A stretch of 64,000 nt of DNA from Paulinella micropora. Lineage: Eukaryota > Cercozoa > Imbricatea > Euglyphida > Paulinellidae. The position numbers were made by a program, and so were the translations under genes. A model generated the notes under the pieces. It searched no databases and was not told the DNA's origin. It was given only the letters and a program-made list of their open reading frames with translations. The stretch lies in assembly GCA_019918135.1 (NCBI GenBank), contig WBZZ01002394.1, forward strand, positions 98,501-162,500, written 5' to 3'. Shown in pieces: positions 22,550 through 35,017 of this stretch (positions within the stretch are counted from its first letter, which is position 1; every line of letters begins with the position of its first letter).

Positions 22550-22597
22550 GATGGAGGCGCATGTGCAGAAATGCATCAGCCATTGACAGAGAAGCAC
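22550..22597 (+). mobile_element. S1 3' fragment, 48 nt
   Basis: Only GATGGAGGCGCATGTGCAG to GAAGCAC, flanked by ATT on both sides. This is the minimal piece that includes the shared 3' core; an extreme 5' truncation. Confidence 0.8.
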
Positions 22598-22666
<69 letters not shown>

Positions 22667-22932
22667 GGACACCGTGATAGCCCAGTGGTCAAGTAATACC
22701 ATCTGGGCCCTGTCGCCAGTTCGATTCCCGTCGGTGCCACCAGTATTTTCATTGAACATACCGCTCCGTCTGGACCAGTATTTTCATTGAACATACCGGT
22801 CCGTCTGGAAGTGTTGGAACTGCCCTTGCGGGGGTGTCATTAGAGCTTATCGTCAATTCTTCGTACTCCCCTCACGGGTGAGACAATGGAGGCGCATGTG
22901 CAGAAATGCATCAGCCATTGACAGAGAAGCAC
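22667..22932 (+). mobile_element. S1 SINE, full length, last unit of the nest
   Basis: CAAGTAATACC replaces CAAGTTCTACC. The 64-nt ATT tail (22933-22996) ends at block B and is the empty site of the LINE insertion seen in unit 2. Confidence 0.85.
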
Positions 22933-22996
<64 letters not shown>

Positions 22997-22998
<2 letters not shown>

Positions 22999-23597
22999 AC
23001 ATTATCATTGTTATGTGTTATTAATAATTCTGAAAGCGGTTTGTTTACTAATAAATCTGGTATTAATAATTCTGAAAGTGAAGTTTGTTTATGTATTAAA
23101 ATTAAGTTATTTTCATGTGTACGGGTACAATATATTTTAAGACCTCGTAAGCCGGGTTACAATGGTACGATATATATATACAAGAAAAAAAATTGAAAAG
23201 AAACTTCTTTCTTAAAAAAAATATTAAAAAAGTTCAACGTATAAAAAAGTCTCCAACATATAAAAAATTTCGACACAAAAAAAAAAAAAGTTCTACCTGC
23301 AAGAAAAGTTCAGCGGCTGAAGTTGATTTTTCCGGTCGAACTTTTTTTTCCTGTCGAACTTTTTTTTCCTGTTGAACTTTTTTTCCGGTTGAACTTTTTT
23401 TTCCTGTTGAATTTGTTTTCCAGTTGATCTAGTAAAAGTGACATCACTTGAATGTCGCCAGTTATAAGTTTTGTTTATATATAATAAAATAAAAATTTCA
23501 ACAAGTATAAAAAGTTCAACCTATACAAAAGGTTCGACCGGACATATGACAAAAGTTCAAACGAATAAAAAAAAGATCAACAGTAAGAATTTTCATA
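22997..23597. other. AT-rich left flank of the piggyBac element (unit 1)
   Basis: Very AT-rich with no supported gene. From about 23171 it holds many AAAAGTTCAAC motifs followed by inverted GTTGAACTTTTTT motifs. The short frame at 22906-23196 is partly microsatellite and is not supported as a gene. Confidence 0.6.
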
Positions 23598-23601
23598 TTA
23601 A

Positions 23602-26461
23602 CCCTTAACCGGTTTGCCACTTTTGGGGATCTAAAGCCACGTTTGGGGATCCGACCCAATTTCAAGTTTTTTATCCCTATTTGTGGTTTTTGACAGTTAT
23701 ATTATTAAATTCAATTGAATTAAACCCGGTGGAAGCTAATTGTGTAAAAAAACCGTTCTTTAATAACTAATAAAACCTTGACAATCATTGTCACAACGGC
23801 TGCCTCTTACATTTCCCAGATGGAACGAAATGATTGACTGTGTGCCACGGAAAACATTCTCCAGTTCGGCAAAAAAAATAGCGACAATCGCTGCAATAAG
23901 CACTGGTACGCTTGCGGATTCCATTACTAGCACACACCGCACAACAAACCGAGTTCTGCTTACCCGCGCCGCGCTTACCATCACTCGCCTCGTTTGTAAG
24001 ACTTACCAAATAGCCAGGGCATATCACACGCTTGCCCCTCGCTGCGCTCCTAGAACCTCCAAAAAGCCCCGCATAAGACACCAAACCCTCAATAAGTTCC
24101 TTGAGCATGTCTTTGCGTGTTTTTTCTTCATGAAACTGTTTGTAGATGATAGTTGTGTTTGTAACCGCAACATCTAACAAACCCGCAAATAACTTGAATC
24201 AAGGCTTGTTGAATCTTACCGCCTTCTCAACTCCGTAACGAAGTCGTAACTGATCGCCTGTATCAACGCCGCCCATGTGCTGAGTGTATGTCTTGCAAAT
24301 TTCAAAACAATTCACTCGAACCGTAGCTCCACCCCCCCCATGCAGCCTCCTTTCGACGTGGCTCATGGTACCCCCCAACACAGTTGACAAAAAATAAACC
24401 ACCTGGGTGTCTTTCCAAGCAACAGCATGCATAGTGACTCCGTTATGACTCCAAGTGGCCATTGCGGACGTGCCCCGGTCACTATTCTTCTTGACTTCGT
24501 CCAGTAGCTCCTTTGCCGCCCTCAGCCCGGGTTTGATAACAGTGCCAATGCAGTTGATGCCCCTCTTTAGGACACAGTCAAAAAACAACTGCAGCCCTGT
24601 GTAAAACCTATCTAAAGCGATGATCCTGCTGCTTTGGTCGATGCCAGCTAGGTCTAAAAGCTTCATAACAACTGCATACGTCATTCCGTGCCCAGAATCG
24701 TCCTGCACCGTTCCCTCACCCTCATAACAAAGCAGCGTATAAAAATAGCCTGTTACTGAACAGCACAGAGCAAACAGTTTGAATCCCCATTTGATGGGTT
24801 TTTTCGGTAAGTATTGCCTGAGGTAGGTACGCCCTTTAAAAGGGATCATTCCCTCGTCGATTGACACCCACTGACCCAATCCCACAGCCTAGGAAAATTT
24901 TCTTGTACAATCTCAATAAAGACTCGAACATTGAAAAGTTTGTCATACTGAGGGGAGTCACGAGGAGCTGCCAGACGGGGGTCGGTGAGATGAAAATAAC
25001 GTTTGATATTCTGATACCTCACGTACCCCATGATGCTTGCAAGGTCTGGCCACTGCCAGAAGTCTGACACAGCGCCAATCCAATAATCTGTTTCAGCAGG
25101 CAACCCCATCACCCCCATCATTATAAGGATCGCCAAAAATGAAAGTATGTCAGATAGTGTCACGGGTACCCAAGGCCGCTGACGCTCTGAGGGGTTGAGA
25201 TTACGTTTCCAGGTTGCATACTTGTTGGTGTTTCTTGTGACATTCTGCCAGAATTGCGTGGGTAAGAACATAAAGAAAATATCCACCATACTGAGGAGGT
25301 CCGGGGAACGCACAGAAAGTGATGCCCTGGACTGCCCTTCGAATGCCGGCAGCACACGAGGAGGTGCAACACCCACCTTCCATTCTTTGACATCTTTGAA
25401 CTCACTGGCAGGTAGGCTATCGCTTTCGTCAATCTCTAGTGCCGGATCCTCCTCCTCGTCTTCACCAGACCCCTCATCTTCTTCGACATCATCGTCACTG
25501 ACAAGTGAGTCGCTGGGATGAGGGGCTCGTTTGTTGTCCATATCTCCTTCTTTTTGATCCTCTTCATCGATTGAACTACCCGACTCATCCCCCGACTCTG
25601 GCGGTCTGTTGGAAAACAGTACAGTAAGGAATACTGACAGCCAACGCCGATGCATGTATGGAAGTACAGAAATCTACTATACTTCCAGCATCGTCCTTGG
25701 CCGAGAACAAAACAGAAGCAAATTGCACAAAATAGCTGAAACCAGGTTGGGATAGGTACACATAGTCATCGTCATCAGGGTCGCTGGGTATCAAGCCGTC
25801 CTCACTGCAAACACGCAGAGAAACCATTCGACATCACAAGAAAAATTCGAGGTTCAAGAAAAACAAGTCTACCCAGCATTTATTGCATTTTTGGCATCTC
25901 CGTCGATTTCCTGGCCTTGCCCAAGTATGCCGTTATCGGCAGAGCCACTCCCTTCAATTCTGAATTTGATAATCTCCGAAGCAATCATCATGGAATCGTC
26001 TTCATCCTCCGCATCCCACTTCATCCAAAACTTGTCTTTTGTACGACCATACTGTCGAGAAACAGTACCCTCAATCTCCCTCGTCTTCCAGTCATCAGGC
26101 CATTTTTGTTTGGCATAAGCCTCACCAAATTCCCTGACCGGAAGACGCACACGGACTGTGAGAAGCTCTTGGTGCGCAGACATGATGTTGAAAAAAAAAA
26201 AAAGGTCCCCGCCACGTAAAAAAAGGCAACGAAAATTCGTGAAAAAAAGTGGTTGGTGCCTGGTTTCAGTTTCATATTTAAGTCGCTTCTAGAAAAGCTA
26301 CGACATTCTGGTTTTCACAGATAGCTTCCCCAACACGTAAATATTAAATTTGCAGCGTAGTACAACTTGTTTCGATTGGTATTTATGTTTTTATTCAACT
26401 CAAAAATTCAAACCACTTTTGGGGATTGAAGCCACTTTTGGGGATTGAAACCGGTTAAGGG
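23602..26461 (-). mobile_element. piggyBac-family DNA transposon (unit 1)
   Basis: 2,860 bp flanked by TTAA at 23598-23601 and 26462-26465, the piggyBac target-site duplication. Terminal inverted repeats are a perfect 14 bp, CCCTTAACCGGTTT. Inside the ends, CCACTTTTGGGGAT occurs at 23616 and twice at 26413-26445, all in direct orientation. It encodes a DDE transposase on the minus strand. Because the transposase is broken, the copy is at most mobilisable in trans. Confidence 0.92.
23791..26183 (-). pseudogene. piggyBac transposase (unit 1), frameshift plus internal stop
   Basis: ATG at 26183. Proposed exons: 26183-25873, 25804-25760 and 25605-23791, with GT-AG introns of 68 and 154 bp whose phases agree. 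The N-terminus is acidic. DDE_Tnp_1_7 signature: VSIDEGMIPFKGR (first Asp), IIALDRFYTG (second) and HMGGVDTGDQ (third). The C-terminus is a Cys-rich zinc domain (CCAVCASNG, YCSDC, CFPWHTVNH). Two lesions: one T missing at about 24880 relative to unit 2, and TGA at 24199-24201 where Trp is expected (FNKP-stop-FKLFAGLL). The TGA is in both units. Confidence 0.88.
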
Positions 26462-26465
26462 TTAA

Positions 26466-27290
26466 AAAAGTTCTACCTATAAACAAAGTTGAATATGTAT
26501 AAAAAGTTCAACAGTGTCGGCTTGAACTTTTTTTATAGGTTGAACTTTTTGATTAGGTTGAACTTTTTTTATAGGTTGAACTTTTTTAATAAGTTGGTTG
26601 ACATCATTTGAATGTCGACAGTTATACAATATTTATTATCATAGATAAATTAATTAAAGGATCATGATTAATTAATCATGAAGATGATCAGCGGACTCGA
26701 CCACTAAGTGACCTAAGAGATATGCTCACCTTATCATCATGAATGATGCCGTCATATCCTATTGATAACCTTCAGTGAATACGGAGGCTGACAGTATTAA
26801 TAGCTTGCTATCAAGTTATAGCATCGGATCAATAGTATGATTATTAATATTTTACATAAGATTTCGAGTCCGGCAGAGCGGAGGTGTAATAGATGTATTA
26901 ATAGTTAGTAGGGTGTTTTGGCCCGCAGGGTATGTGTACCTGAAGCAGTGAGGGGGGGTGGGGGCACCTACGCCCGTTGGGAAAAATGAAGGTCCGGGTA
27001 GGGAAACTAGCCTGTTAACCGGAGGCTACGGGATCCCAGTTGTCTACCACCATTTTACTGAGACTTCACTGAGATTCAAAAGAACCAAAAAGGAAACCAA
27101 CCTCACCAAATTGGTAATATATGAACATAAAGGCAATTCGCCACCAGTACCAAAAAATATGGTAATACAGGAATAATTACTAAGTATTAAGTACATAGGA
27201 GAGTGACGCTACCGTGATTATACGGTTATGCTGTAGTGGATTAGGATCTGATTAACTTTCCCAATGCTCCCCCTTAATTAGGGCCTAGGA
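26466..27290. other. AT-rich right flank, no gene seen (unit 1)
   Basis: Foldback motifs to about 26626, a 20-bp palindrome at 26662, then about 600 bp of mixed sequence. A 72-codon frame at 26958-27176 has no recognisable family and I do not call it a gene. ACCGTGATTATACGGT (27210 region) could form a small hairpin. Confidence 0.5.
26662..26681. repeat. Perfect 20-bp palindrome (unit 1)
   Basis: TCATGATTAATTAATCATGA reads identically on both strands. Conserved in unit 2 (offset 28,970). Function unknown. Confidence 0.9.
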
Positions 27291-29429
27291 CATCTCAGCA
27301 AACACACAGCCCGACGCATGAGGAGAATAAAGAGCAAAACTATCCCCATCCCAAGTGCAACACTAGCCAACACACAAGTCTCACCCTGTACTCAGATGAA
27401 CAAAATTACTACTTAATAACAGCGAAAAATTTGTTAGGTCTGACCAGAAGAAACATTCAAGCCATATCAGAAATCCCATACTTTCCTGAATCGCCCCTGG
27501 CGATAGGCTGTCCGGATACATCAACAAAACATATCAGACAATCAAAGTCAAATATAGTCCAAATACATCAACGTACCAATTGAATGGACAACAAACATTG
27601 CAGAACCTAACTTCGCTTCAAACGACAAACACAAAATGTACGACAAAGCATAAACAATTACTAGATGTAAATGCACGCAGTTACTATCCCCTTGCTTAAC
27701 CCTAAGCCAAGCACCAAGCAACAGATAAAGTCGCAAGTTAATTACGTACAACAGCACCGCATGTAACCCAACAGGTAAAAGAAAAACAATGACGCCATGC
27801 ATATGTATGCAAATCACCAATAATATGAAATAAAGGCGAACACACGCTCACACACATAAAACGCTACCAATCAACGGTAAATTAGGACACAAGCAAAAGA
27901 CACTGCCCTGAGGTCCGACTAAAAGAGCAGTCAAAATAAAAGTAATCAAGGGGAAAATTGCCGTCCACAATGAATTTGACGCGTGACCCGCCCCGGAGGG
28001 CGACCCACCGTCCAGCTTCACAGGGAACTCCCCTGCCCCGCCGCCCGGCTCCATGATTCAACACTCATGATCACTTCCAAAAGTCCAAAAAGCTCGCCAC
28101 CGTGCCGCCATCTGCCCAGTGTGGCGCCTTTCCGCGTAGCGACATTAGATCAACAGCGAAGCTCCACCGTCCTCCCGCGCCTACCCGGCGCGACACACTG
28201 CTAAGTCATAACTACCAACTCCTGGCTCATATCGACAACCACTACCTACCAACACACGCCTTTGCCTCGGCCAACTGATCCAGAACATCCGACCGACGGG
28301 CAACACCACCAAAACCATGGGCTCATCTGAAATCATGATGCCCTCCACCTCTGCTGACACTCCAAATGGAAACATAAGCAACCACCCCCTGATAAAGGGA
28401 GAAGAAAGACTTTCGTCGCGCTCCGACCATCACCAAGCAGAAAAAGGTTCCACATCTCCGGATGAATGGCCTCCCCCACCAAAGCGACTGCAAAAGACTG
28501 CAAATCTCCAACTGCACCATTGCAGAGGCACTCAACAACCGTAAGCAAATTACGTCAAGAGCAGGGTCCACACCGAGCACCAAGTCAAATAACTTAAAGG
28601 ACCAACCACCAAAGATCGGGTCTAACTAGCGGCAACACCGTAACCCGCTCCACCCGCGGCTCCACGCTGCCGCACAAAACCGATTCCACAGAACACAACT
28701 GCCGAAATAGCACAACCGATCCAGTCAACCGGCCGAAGCCAGAAAGCCAAATGTCCGTGTCCTTCATCCCTCCCTCCTGAATGAGGGTGAACAACCGCCG
28801 CCGAAAGCGACTCCAACCAATTCACTGTGGCTCCTGCCACCAACAGCTCTGAACTAAACGTCGCAAACAAGAATGTCCACCATGCCCCACAATCGGGGCC
28901 ACCACCGCCTGTTGAAACGCACCCAGAAGGAAACCACCGCAGACGAACCAAAGCAAAGTAGCGGTGTCTGGCGCCATCCTCCCCCACGCTCGTTGCGTAG
29001 CTCCCACGATTCTAAGGCTCACACCACAACATGCACATCAGGTGCAACATCCCTAGAACTGCAAACTGAAAAACGAATTCCATCACCCGACAACAAATGC
29101 AAAGAACGAGTAGGAGGGGAGGCGGCCTGATTTGGGGTCTGTCACAAAGACAGACCCACCGTTGAACCTTGCCATCGTCGCCGCTGCTCCGCGCCGTAGC
29201 CACGCAGCCGACACCTCCACCGAAATAACCACTGAAGCGAATGAAACAGAAGTATGGCAATCCGCCCACCAAAATGATCGATGGGCTCACTGCCCACGCG
29301 CTAACCAAAAGTAAATTGTCCGCCAATCCAGTATGGCAAATATGTCCGAAAACAACAGGCGCGCCACAAGAATAGCCCCAACCAGGAGCTGAAGGTCCCT
29401 ATGTAAGACCAGGCCAAAACAACGCCGAC
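27291..29429. other. A+C-rich noncoding block (unit 1)
   Basis: Marked strand asymmetry: the plus strand is rich in A and C for over 2 kb. All frames are short, on both strands, and none shows a domain. A similar texture fills 58404-60480. It may be a single repetitive element or an RNA-coding locus; I see no protein gene. Confidence 0.5.
29135..29157. repeat. Hairpin GGGTCTGTC / GACAGACCC (unit 1)
   Basis: Nine-base perfect stem with a 5-nt loop. It recurs at 58105-58127 (unit 2) and, with a different loop, at 59452-59475 outside the duplication. All are followed by ACCG. Confidence 0.8.
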
Positions 29430-30643
29430 GAGCAACGACCACCAAAGGCCGAACAACGGGGGAAAGATACATTCGCAACGTCTTGTCACAGGCACAGGAT
29501 GCCGATGACCGCGCATTCTCGCTTCAGAGTTTTCGCGTTGACCGATTGGTCGAAGTATCCGCGTGGGATGCAACTTTTGTGAAGAAGATCTTCGGCTCTA
29601 AATCGAACAAGGACGAACGTATGCGGCGGGCAAACATTTTGCTGCAGGCCATGCAGGCTGTAGGATTGTCGTTGCCTGATCATCAGGCCAAGGCAAACGA
29701 ACCCCAGTTCGACATACTGTCCTTCGTCACATCCACCTCTTCGGGATTTCATTCTCCACCACCGGTGGGCTTGACATCACCACCTCATACTTGCCAAGCA
29801 CCACAGTTTACCATGCCCATCTACTCACCACCGCCCTTACCACCCCCCATGTTACCTCCCACACCACCGCCGGTTAGCCAGACACAAGGGGCCCCGCCCT
29901 CACGTCAGCCGGCGACAAAGAAAAAGAAAACACGTACAATCCCACGGCAAACCAATCAACCTCTCAGCGCATTAGCCATCGACCCTGGTCCGGCTGGATG
30001 CCCGTACGGGGTACAGAGGTTAGACGACCTTGGCAACCCGCCAACGGTCAAGTCTAATACTTTGTGTGATTATTTTCACCACGCACTGGCTTTTAACTGC
30101 TTACCAGAACGTCGATTTTGGGTAAGGCCCTGCCTCATGGGAAAGTCGTGTCAACGATGGCACACATTCCCGGGCACCCCACAGCACCCAATAGCGATGA
30201 GGCGGTATATACACAGATACAAGGCGGGAGAGTCGAAGGTCAAGAGGCCGGAAGATGGCGATTGGGTGCCCTACCCGAAACAGCAGGCACACATGAACTT
30301 GCCATTCCCGGACGTTGATGAACACGGACGGGTCTCTCTGATGCCAAACGGGCACGTGGCGAGTTGGTGCGCCGCCTTCGATGCGGAAGCCGAAATGCTC
30401 AAGACAAGTTCGCGGCATACATGCCCGGTCAGGAGACACTCCTCAGCCAGATGGGTAAGCCCACAGCACGCAAACGCAAACGCAAACGCAAGCAACGCGT
30501 CACATAAGTTGTGCAGGCCAAGGCCAGCCAGCAGGACACAAGTCCTGCAAGAAGCGCAAATTCAAGTCCTAGACAATCAACGGAAAGGACACACCCCGGG
30601 GCACGTAAGCGGATGCGTTTTGCACACCCGTTGGAAACGATAG
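29430..30643 (+). pseudogene. gag: Ty3/gypsy element 2: gag C-terminal part (unit 2)
   Basis: Open from the duplication junction to a TAG at 30641-30643. Carries the Pro-rich linker and the CCCH-type finger (about 30065-30165). The only change I noted against unit 1 in the zinc-finger region is silent. Confidence 0.6.
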
Positions 30644-31116
30644 CCACCGCAGAGGGTGATGGACTAGTTGTCGGGAAAGGCGCAGTAACAGAAACATTAG
30701 TTAATAGGGTGACGGTAACGGAGGCCACACCAATGCCAGGTCAGGTGACACAAGCCGAGATCGAGTCACCGACGGCTAGGGTTGCTGTGTCTCCACCCGC
30801 ACCAGTAGCAGATAAGACAGTAAGAATGGAGGCTACACCAACGCCAGGTCAGGTGACACAAGTCAGTATCGAGTCACCGACGGCTAGGGTTGCTGTGCCC
30901 CCTTCTACACCGCAAGTAGATAGTATTGCGGGGCTCTCAGACCCCTCGATCACAGTCTATAGTACTGCTACGGCAGGGGTGAGCGAAGAGATAACAGAGG
31001 GGCACAACAGTAGTCGTGGCCGTACACCTTCACCTGAGGGTGACGACCATCCGCAACAATGTACAGGCGGACCTTTACCCATCTCCGCCCGAAGACGATG
31101 TCGCACAGGCGGCTAG
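30511..31116 (+). pseudogene. Ty3/gypsy element 2: repetitive linker (unit 2)
   Basis: Two PGQVTQ/ESPTARVAV blocks as in unit 1, about 108 nt apart. Same overlap with its neighbours. Confidence 0.5.
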
Positions 31117-32035
31117 TGAGGATGATGGTAAAATGGACGGGCTAAGTTGCCGTGTCCGCACAGCGGACACCTGCGTAAGCAAGGCAGGTTCCATCCCAGT
31201 CGCCTCACTACAGAAAACAGCCCTTTTTGAGAACAAGGTGATTAACATTAAAGCCAGGGCAAAACAACAAATAGCGCCTCAACGGTCTTTGCTCGGTCGT
31301 GGTGTTCGACTAGCCCCGGGAACGGTGGCCGATTCCGATATTAATCACCCAAATATACCGCATATTGACCATGCATTTCCCCCACACACAAACAACATGT
31401 ATACTGCGTCGCCATTCACAGCACAGAATTCTGTAGTGCTCCCGTGCCCACGGGATGGCCCAAGCGTTGCTCCGGCGGTTGTAAGCCAGATGGGACTAAC
31501 ACCCTTGGTGGACCCTGACAAGCTTGGCGATGCACAACGCCGGATGGCACGCAGGTATGCTGAGATGGAACTGCAACAAGCCCTCATGTCGACAGCCGAA
31601 CCCCAGGACCTCCCTGCAGCGGAGGCAAGGGACATTAGCTACATCCGTCTATTTTTGCGGGAGCTCAACGCCCACCTGGACACCGGTAACGATAGCATGG
31701 CACAAATCACCTTCGCGGGAAAAAGATTTATAGATAAATTCGGAAAGTTATTCGATTTCACGCGCGAGGGGAAGCTCGGATATATCCGGGGTGCTAACGA
31801 CGGAAGAAGTGCGATCATTGGTCGTATTCCGTTGACGGTGGAATTCCCGACTGGCATGACATACACAATACACGTCTTGGTGGTGCCAAATTTCCCGAGA
31901 ACAATAGTGCTGGGTAAACCTGATCTGAAGATGATGGAAGCTCAGCTTTTATTGGGCAGGATGTTATTAAGTATGGAAGGGGCCGACATGTGGCAGAATA
32001 CCCCATACTCAACCCTAGTCCAGAACGTCCGGTAG
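31016..32035 (+). pseudogene. pol: Ty3/gypsy element 2: retropepsin-like protease region (unit 2)
   Basis: Candidate active site HLDTGNDS and IVLGKPDL. Differs from unit 1 by G to T at about 31446 (Gly to Cys). The protease domain itself is unchanged. Confidence 0.65.
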
Positions 32036-32159
32036 ATCACCCGTATAGGGGGAGAGCGCAGGTGACCTTGATCCCACCCGCACCCCCCATACCGCATGAT
32101 ATACGGACTCAGCAGCGTGCTACGCCCGCCGCAGTGGCACAGCATGGGTATACACGAAT

Positions 32160-33305
32160 GTTTATGTCCCGGAGCTGACCGGCCCATGGGCGGGCTTCGA
32201 GGATTTAGCAGCTGAGCGCGAGGCCCAAATCTTGCTGCTGCGGAAGCAGGATGAATCATGGCACGGCTTTGACCAAACCTACCTATATGGGGGTGGGCAG
32301 AAACGGCCACATGAATTCATAAGGGTCAAATCGAGCTTGGTTTTCCATTCATCTAAACGCCTCACAGAGGACGATAATGTGATGGAAAAGTTAAAACTAT
32401 GGTATAAGGGATCGGAGTCCATACAGCCCGAGAACTTATCGAAGGTGCCGAAACTCCTGGCTGACAGGTTGGATCGGGGCGAAGACATCACCATTATACT
32501 CCCGATACACCCCACCGTGATGTGGTGGAGGGATGTATTGAATAGGGTGGTCGATGACCCAATACCGATACCTAGCCGACAGGCTAAACCACTCATGGCA
32601 TTACGATTAGGATCAAGGCAGGATGGTCTGGCATACAGAACCAAACTACTGACCCGAAAGGTGGATGACATGCGGGAGATTGCCTTTCAGATCTTTCCGG
32701 GGTTCTTTCACAAGTCGGCAGCGAAACAATACGCCGATATGTTAGTAGAACTTCAGGAATTTGCAACATGGGACAACCAGTCCACCACGCGATAATCAGG
32801 CAGGGACGCGAAGGATGAGGTTGAGGATCCGGACTCCATCTTAGAGTACCCGGATGACCCGAGAGACCAGAAGCCGGTCGAAGAGATCATCGACGAGGTC
32901 GTGGCGCGACAGTCAGGGTCACCAGACTTTGTTCGGGATCTCAAGGCTCAGTTTCTGAAGAATAAAACACTTTTTGGACCCCTTGTAGCCGGCGGCGTGA
33001 CGCACACTGCTGCTAAGATAGAGCGACAAGTGGGACAGACGATGCCTCGTCTCCGCGGATCGCGCCTCAGTTACAAGGAGGAGCAGATCTGCGAGGAAAT
33101 GATCCAAGCTATGTTGGCTAAACGGCTAATAGAACCGTCATGGTCGGAGTACCGATCACCAGTTTGCCAAAGCCGGATGGCAAGCAACGATTTTGCATCA
33201 ATTACACGAGGCTCAATAAGATCATCAAGAGCGTTGAGGCACCAATCCCCCGTATGCGGGATGGCCTCAACCGACTCCGGGATGCTAAGTTCTTTACAAA
33301 GCTAG
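32160..33305 (+). pseudogene. pol: Ty3/gypsy element 2: spacer domain and RT N-terminus (unit 2)
   Basis: Same internal TAA (32793-32795) and the same slip into the RT frame at about 33165. One substitution near 33208 (Gln to Arg in this frame). Confidence 0.7.
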
Positions 33306-35017
33306 ACTTGAAGAATGGATTCTGGAACATCCCTTTGGATGTGGAGAGTCGGGCACTGACGGCCTTCGCCGTCGGCGGGAGACTGTACCAGTGGACAGTC
33401 CTCCCGATGGGATTGAAAACCGCCCCGGCTATCTGTCAGGATTGCATGAATCAAGCTCTGTCCGACCCGAAGTACGGTGATCCGAAGTTCACAGAAACTT
33501 ACGGACATACAAACCAGTATAGCTTTTGTTACATCGATGATATCGTTATTTATTCAAAGACAGAAGCGCAGCACCTGGCTCACGTGTCGGACATCTTGAG
33601 ACGCCTAGAAGCCTTCGGCCTCAGGTTGAACCTAGAGAAGTGTTCGTTTGCTAAGGACCACATCGATTATTTAGGGTACAGAGTCAAGGATGGGGTAAGT
33701 GTTGAAGCCGGAGAAGAGGGACGCTATCCGTTCCCTTCCACGCCAAACACACGCACAGCGCTGCACTCCTTCCTCTGTATGGCACAGGTGTATTCGGAAT
33801 TTATCCCGAACTTCCAGGACTTTGTCAAACCATTACGGGACTTCTGCCTTCACGGCGACCCGGATGGCGAATGGCCGCCAAAGGCGGCGGAGGTATACAC
33901 AAAGCTAAAGGAGGCGTTGACACGAGACCCCCTCACAGAGGGCGGATCGGTCTTGGTTCTCCCCGACATTGAGAAGCGTTTTGTTGTAGCAACCGACGCG
34001 TCGAAATACGCGGTCGGGACCGTCTTGCAACAATACGATTCTGACCACAAACAGTTGAGACCGATCATGTTCGTCAGCAAGAAGTTGACGCCCGAACAAG
34101 TCAACTACTGCACCAGACAACGCGGAGCGTTGGCGATAGTTTGGGCGTTCAGTCGGCTGAGGGAGTACTTGTGGGGTGCTCCGAACATATTGGTTCAAAC
34201 AGATCACGCCAACCTTAGATGGCTCATGGACCGAGAACATACGGGACGACTGGCCCGATGGCAGTCGGAGCTGGCCTTGTATGATTTCACCATCGAGTAC
34301 ATTAAAGGTAAAGAAAATACGGTCCCAGATAGCCTATCACGGATGCCTCGGGTGAAAGGCTCCGTAGGCGACGAATTAGACCGCTTTGCATTAGAAACTC
34401 CCACGGCCTGCCTAGTCGGATGGACAGCCGATGATGACTGGACGGCCACGAAGCATAAAGCAGATTTCAAAGACAGGCTGCCGGCGGGGATGCCGGCGGG
34501 GATGGCATACATGGCCACCAACGCGCAAAGCTGGACACCGGGATATAGGCCCGATTCTCAAGCTGAGCTGTTGGACCAGCTGCAATTCATACGTCGCGTG
34601 TGCTGCGCGCAACACGAAGCTGAGGACTGGCAAGACCTGCTGGAGGAGATCGACACCCAGTCGGACATCCTCAGCGAGGGGGATATAAAGCCGGGTCAGA
34701 CCCATGAACATGAACACTCCTTTAACGCATTTTTCGCGGATAGGACGCAGTCGTTCTGGGTACCCCAACATGTTCACCCTGAAAGGTCGGCGATTATCGC
34801 GGCTGCCGAGCGAACACACCGAACAGAGGGGCCTATAAGCCTAGTCACCAGTGCTCTCCAGCTGGATGACATGGATATGACGGTGGCGAGCCCCGAGGTG
34901 TTCGGTCAGTTGGCGAAGAGCTCTAAGGAATGGGGCGCCTTCATTGCTCACGCTATTGACCCGATAACAAATCCTGAGACGAGAGAAATAAGAGCCCATA
35001 AGAAAACTATGACCTAG
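33140..35017 (+). pseudogene. pol: Ty3/gypsy element 2: RT, RNase H and connection, uninterrupted (unit 2)
   Basis: 625 codons in one frame, because this copy has the G (about 34229) that unit 1 lost. RT with YIDD, RNase H with the Glu-to-Gly change in RQRGALAIVWA, then the acidic connection. Ends at TAG 35015-35017 where element 1 has Trp. It shows that the frameshift at 11605 in unit 1 came after the duplication. Confidence 0.9.

Larger units (their letters stand above)
23171..26626. repeat. Two ~296-bp foldback units split by the piggyBac element
   Basis: Each unit has forward AAAAGTTCWACC motifs, then inverted GTTGAACTTTTTT motifs, then TGACATCAYTTGAATGTCG and CAGTTATA (23439-23466 and 26599-26626). 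Removing the 2.86 kb transposon plus one TTAA leaves a distance of about 296 bp between the two end motifs. The transposon therefore entered the second unit of a tandem array. Unit 2 counterpart lies at about 52137-55596. Confidence 0.65.

Noticed and set aside
26958-27176. A 72-codon gene in block B
   Set aside because: No family, no supporting context, and no difference pattern between units that would show selection on codons.
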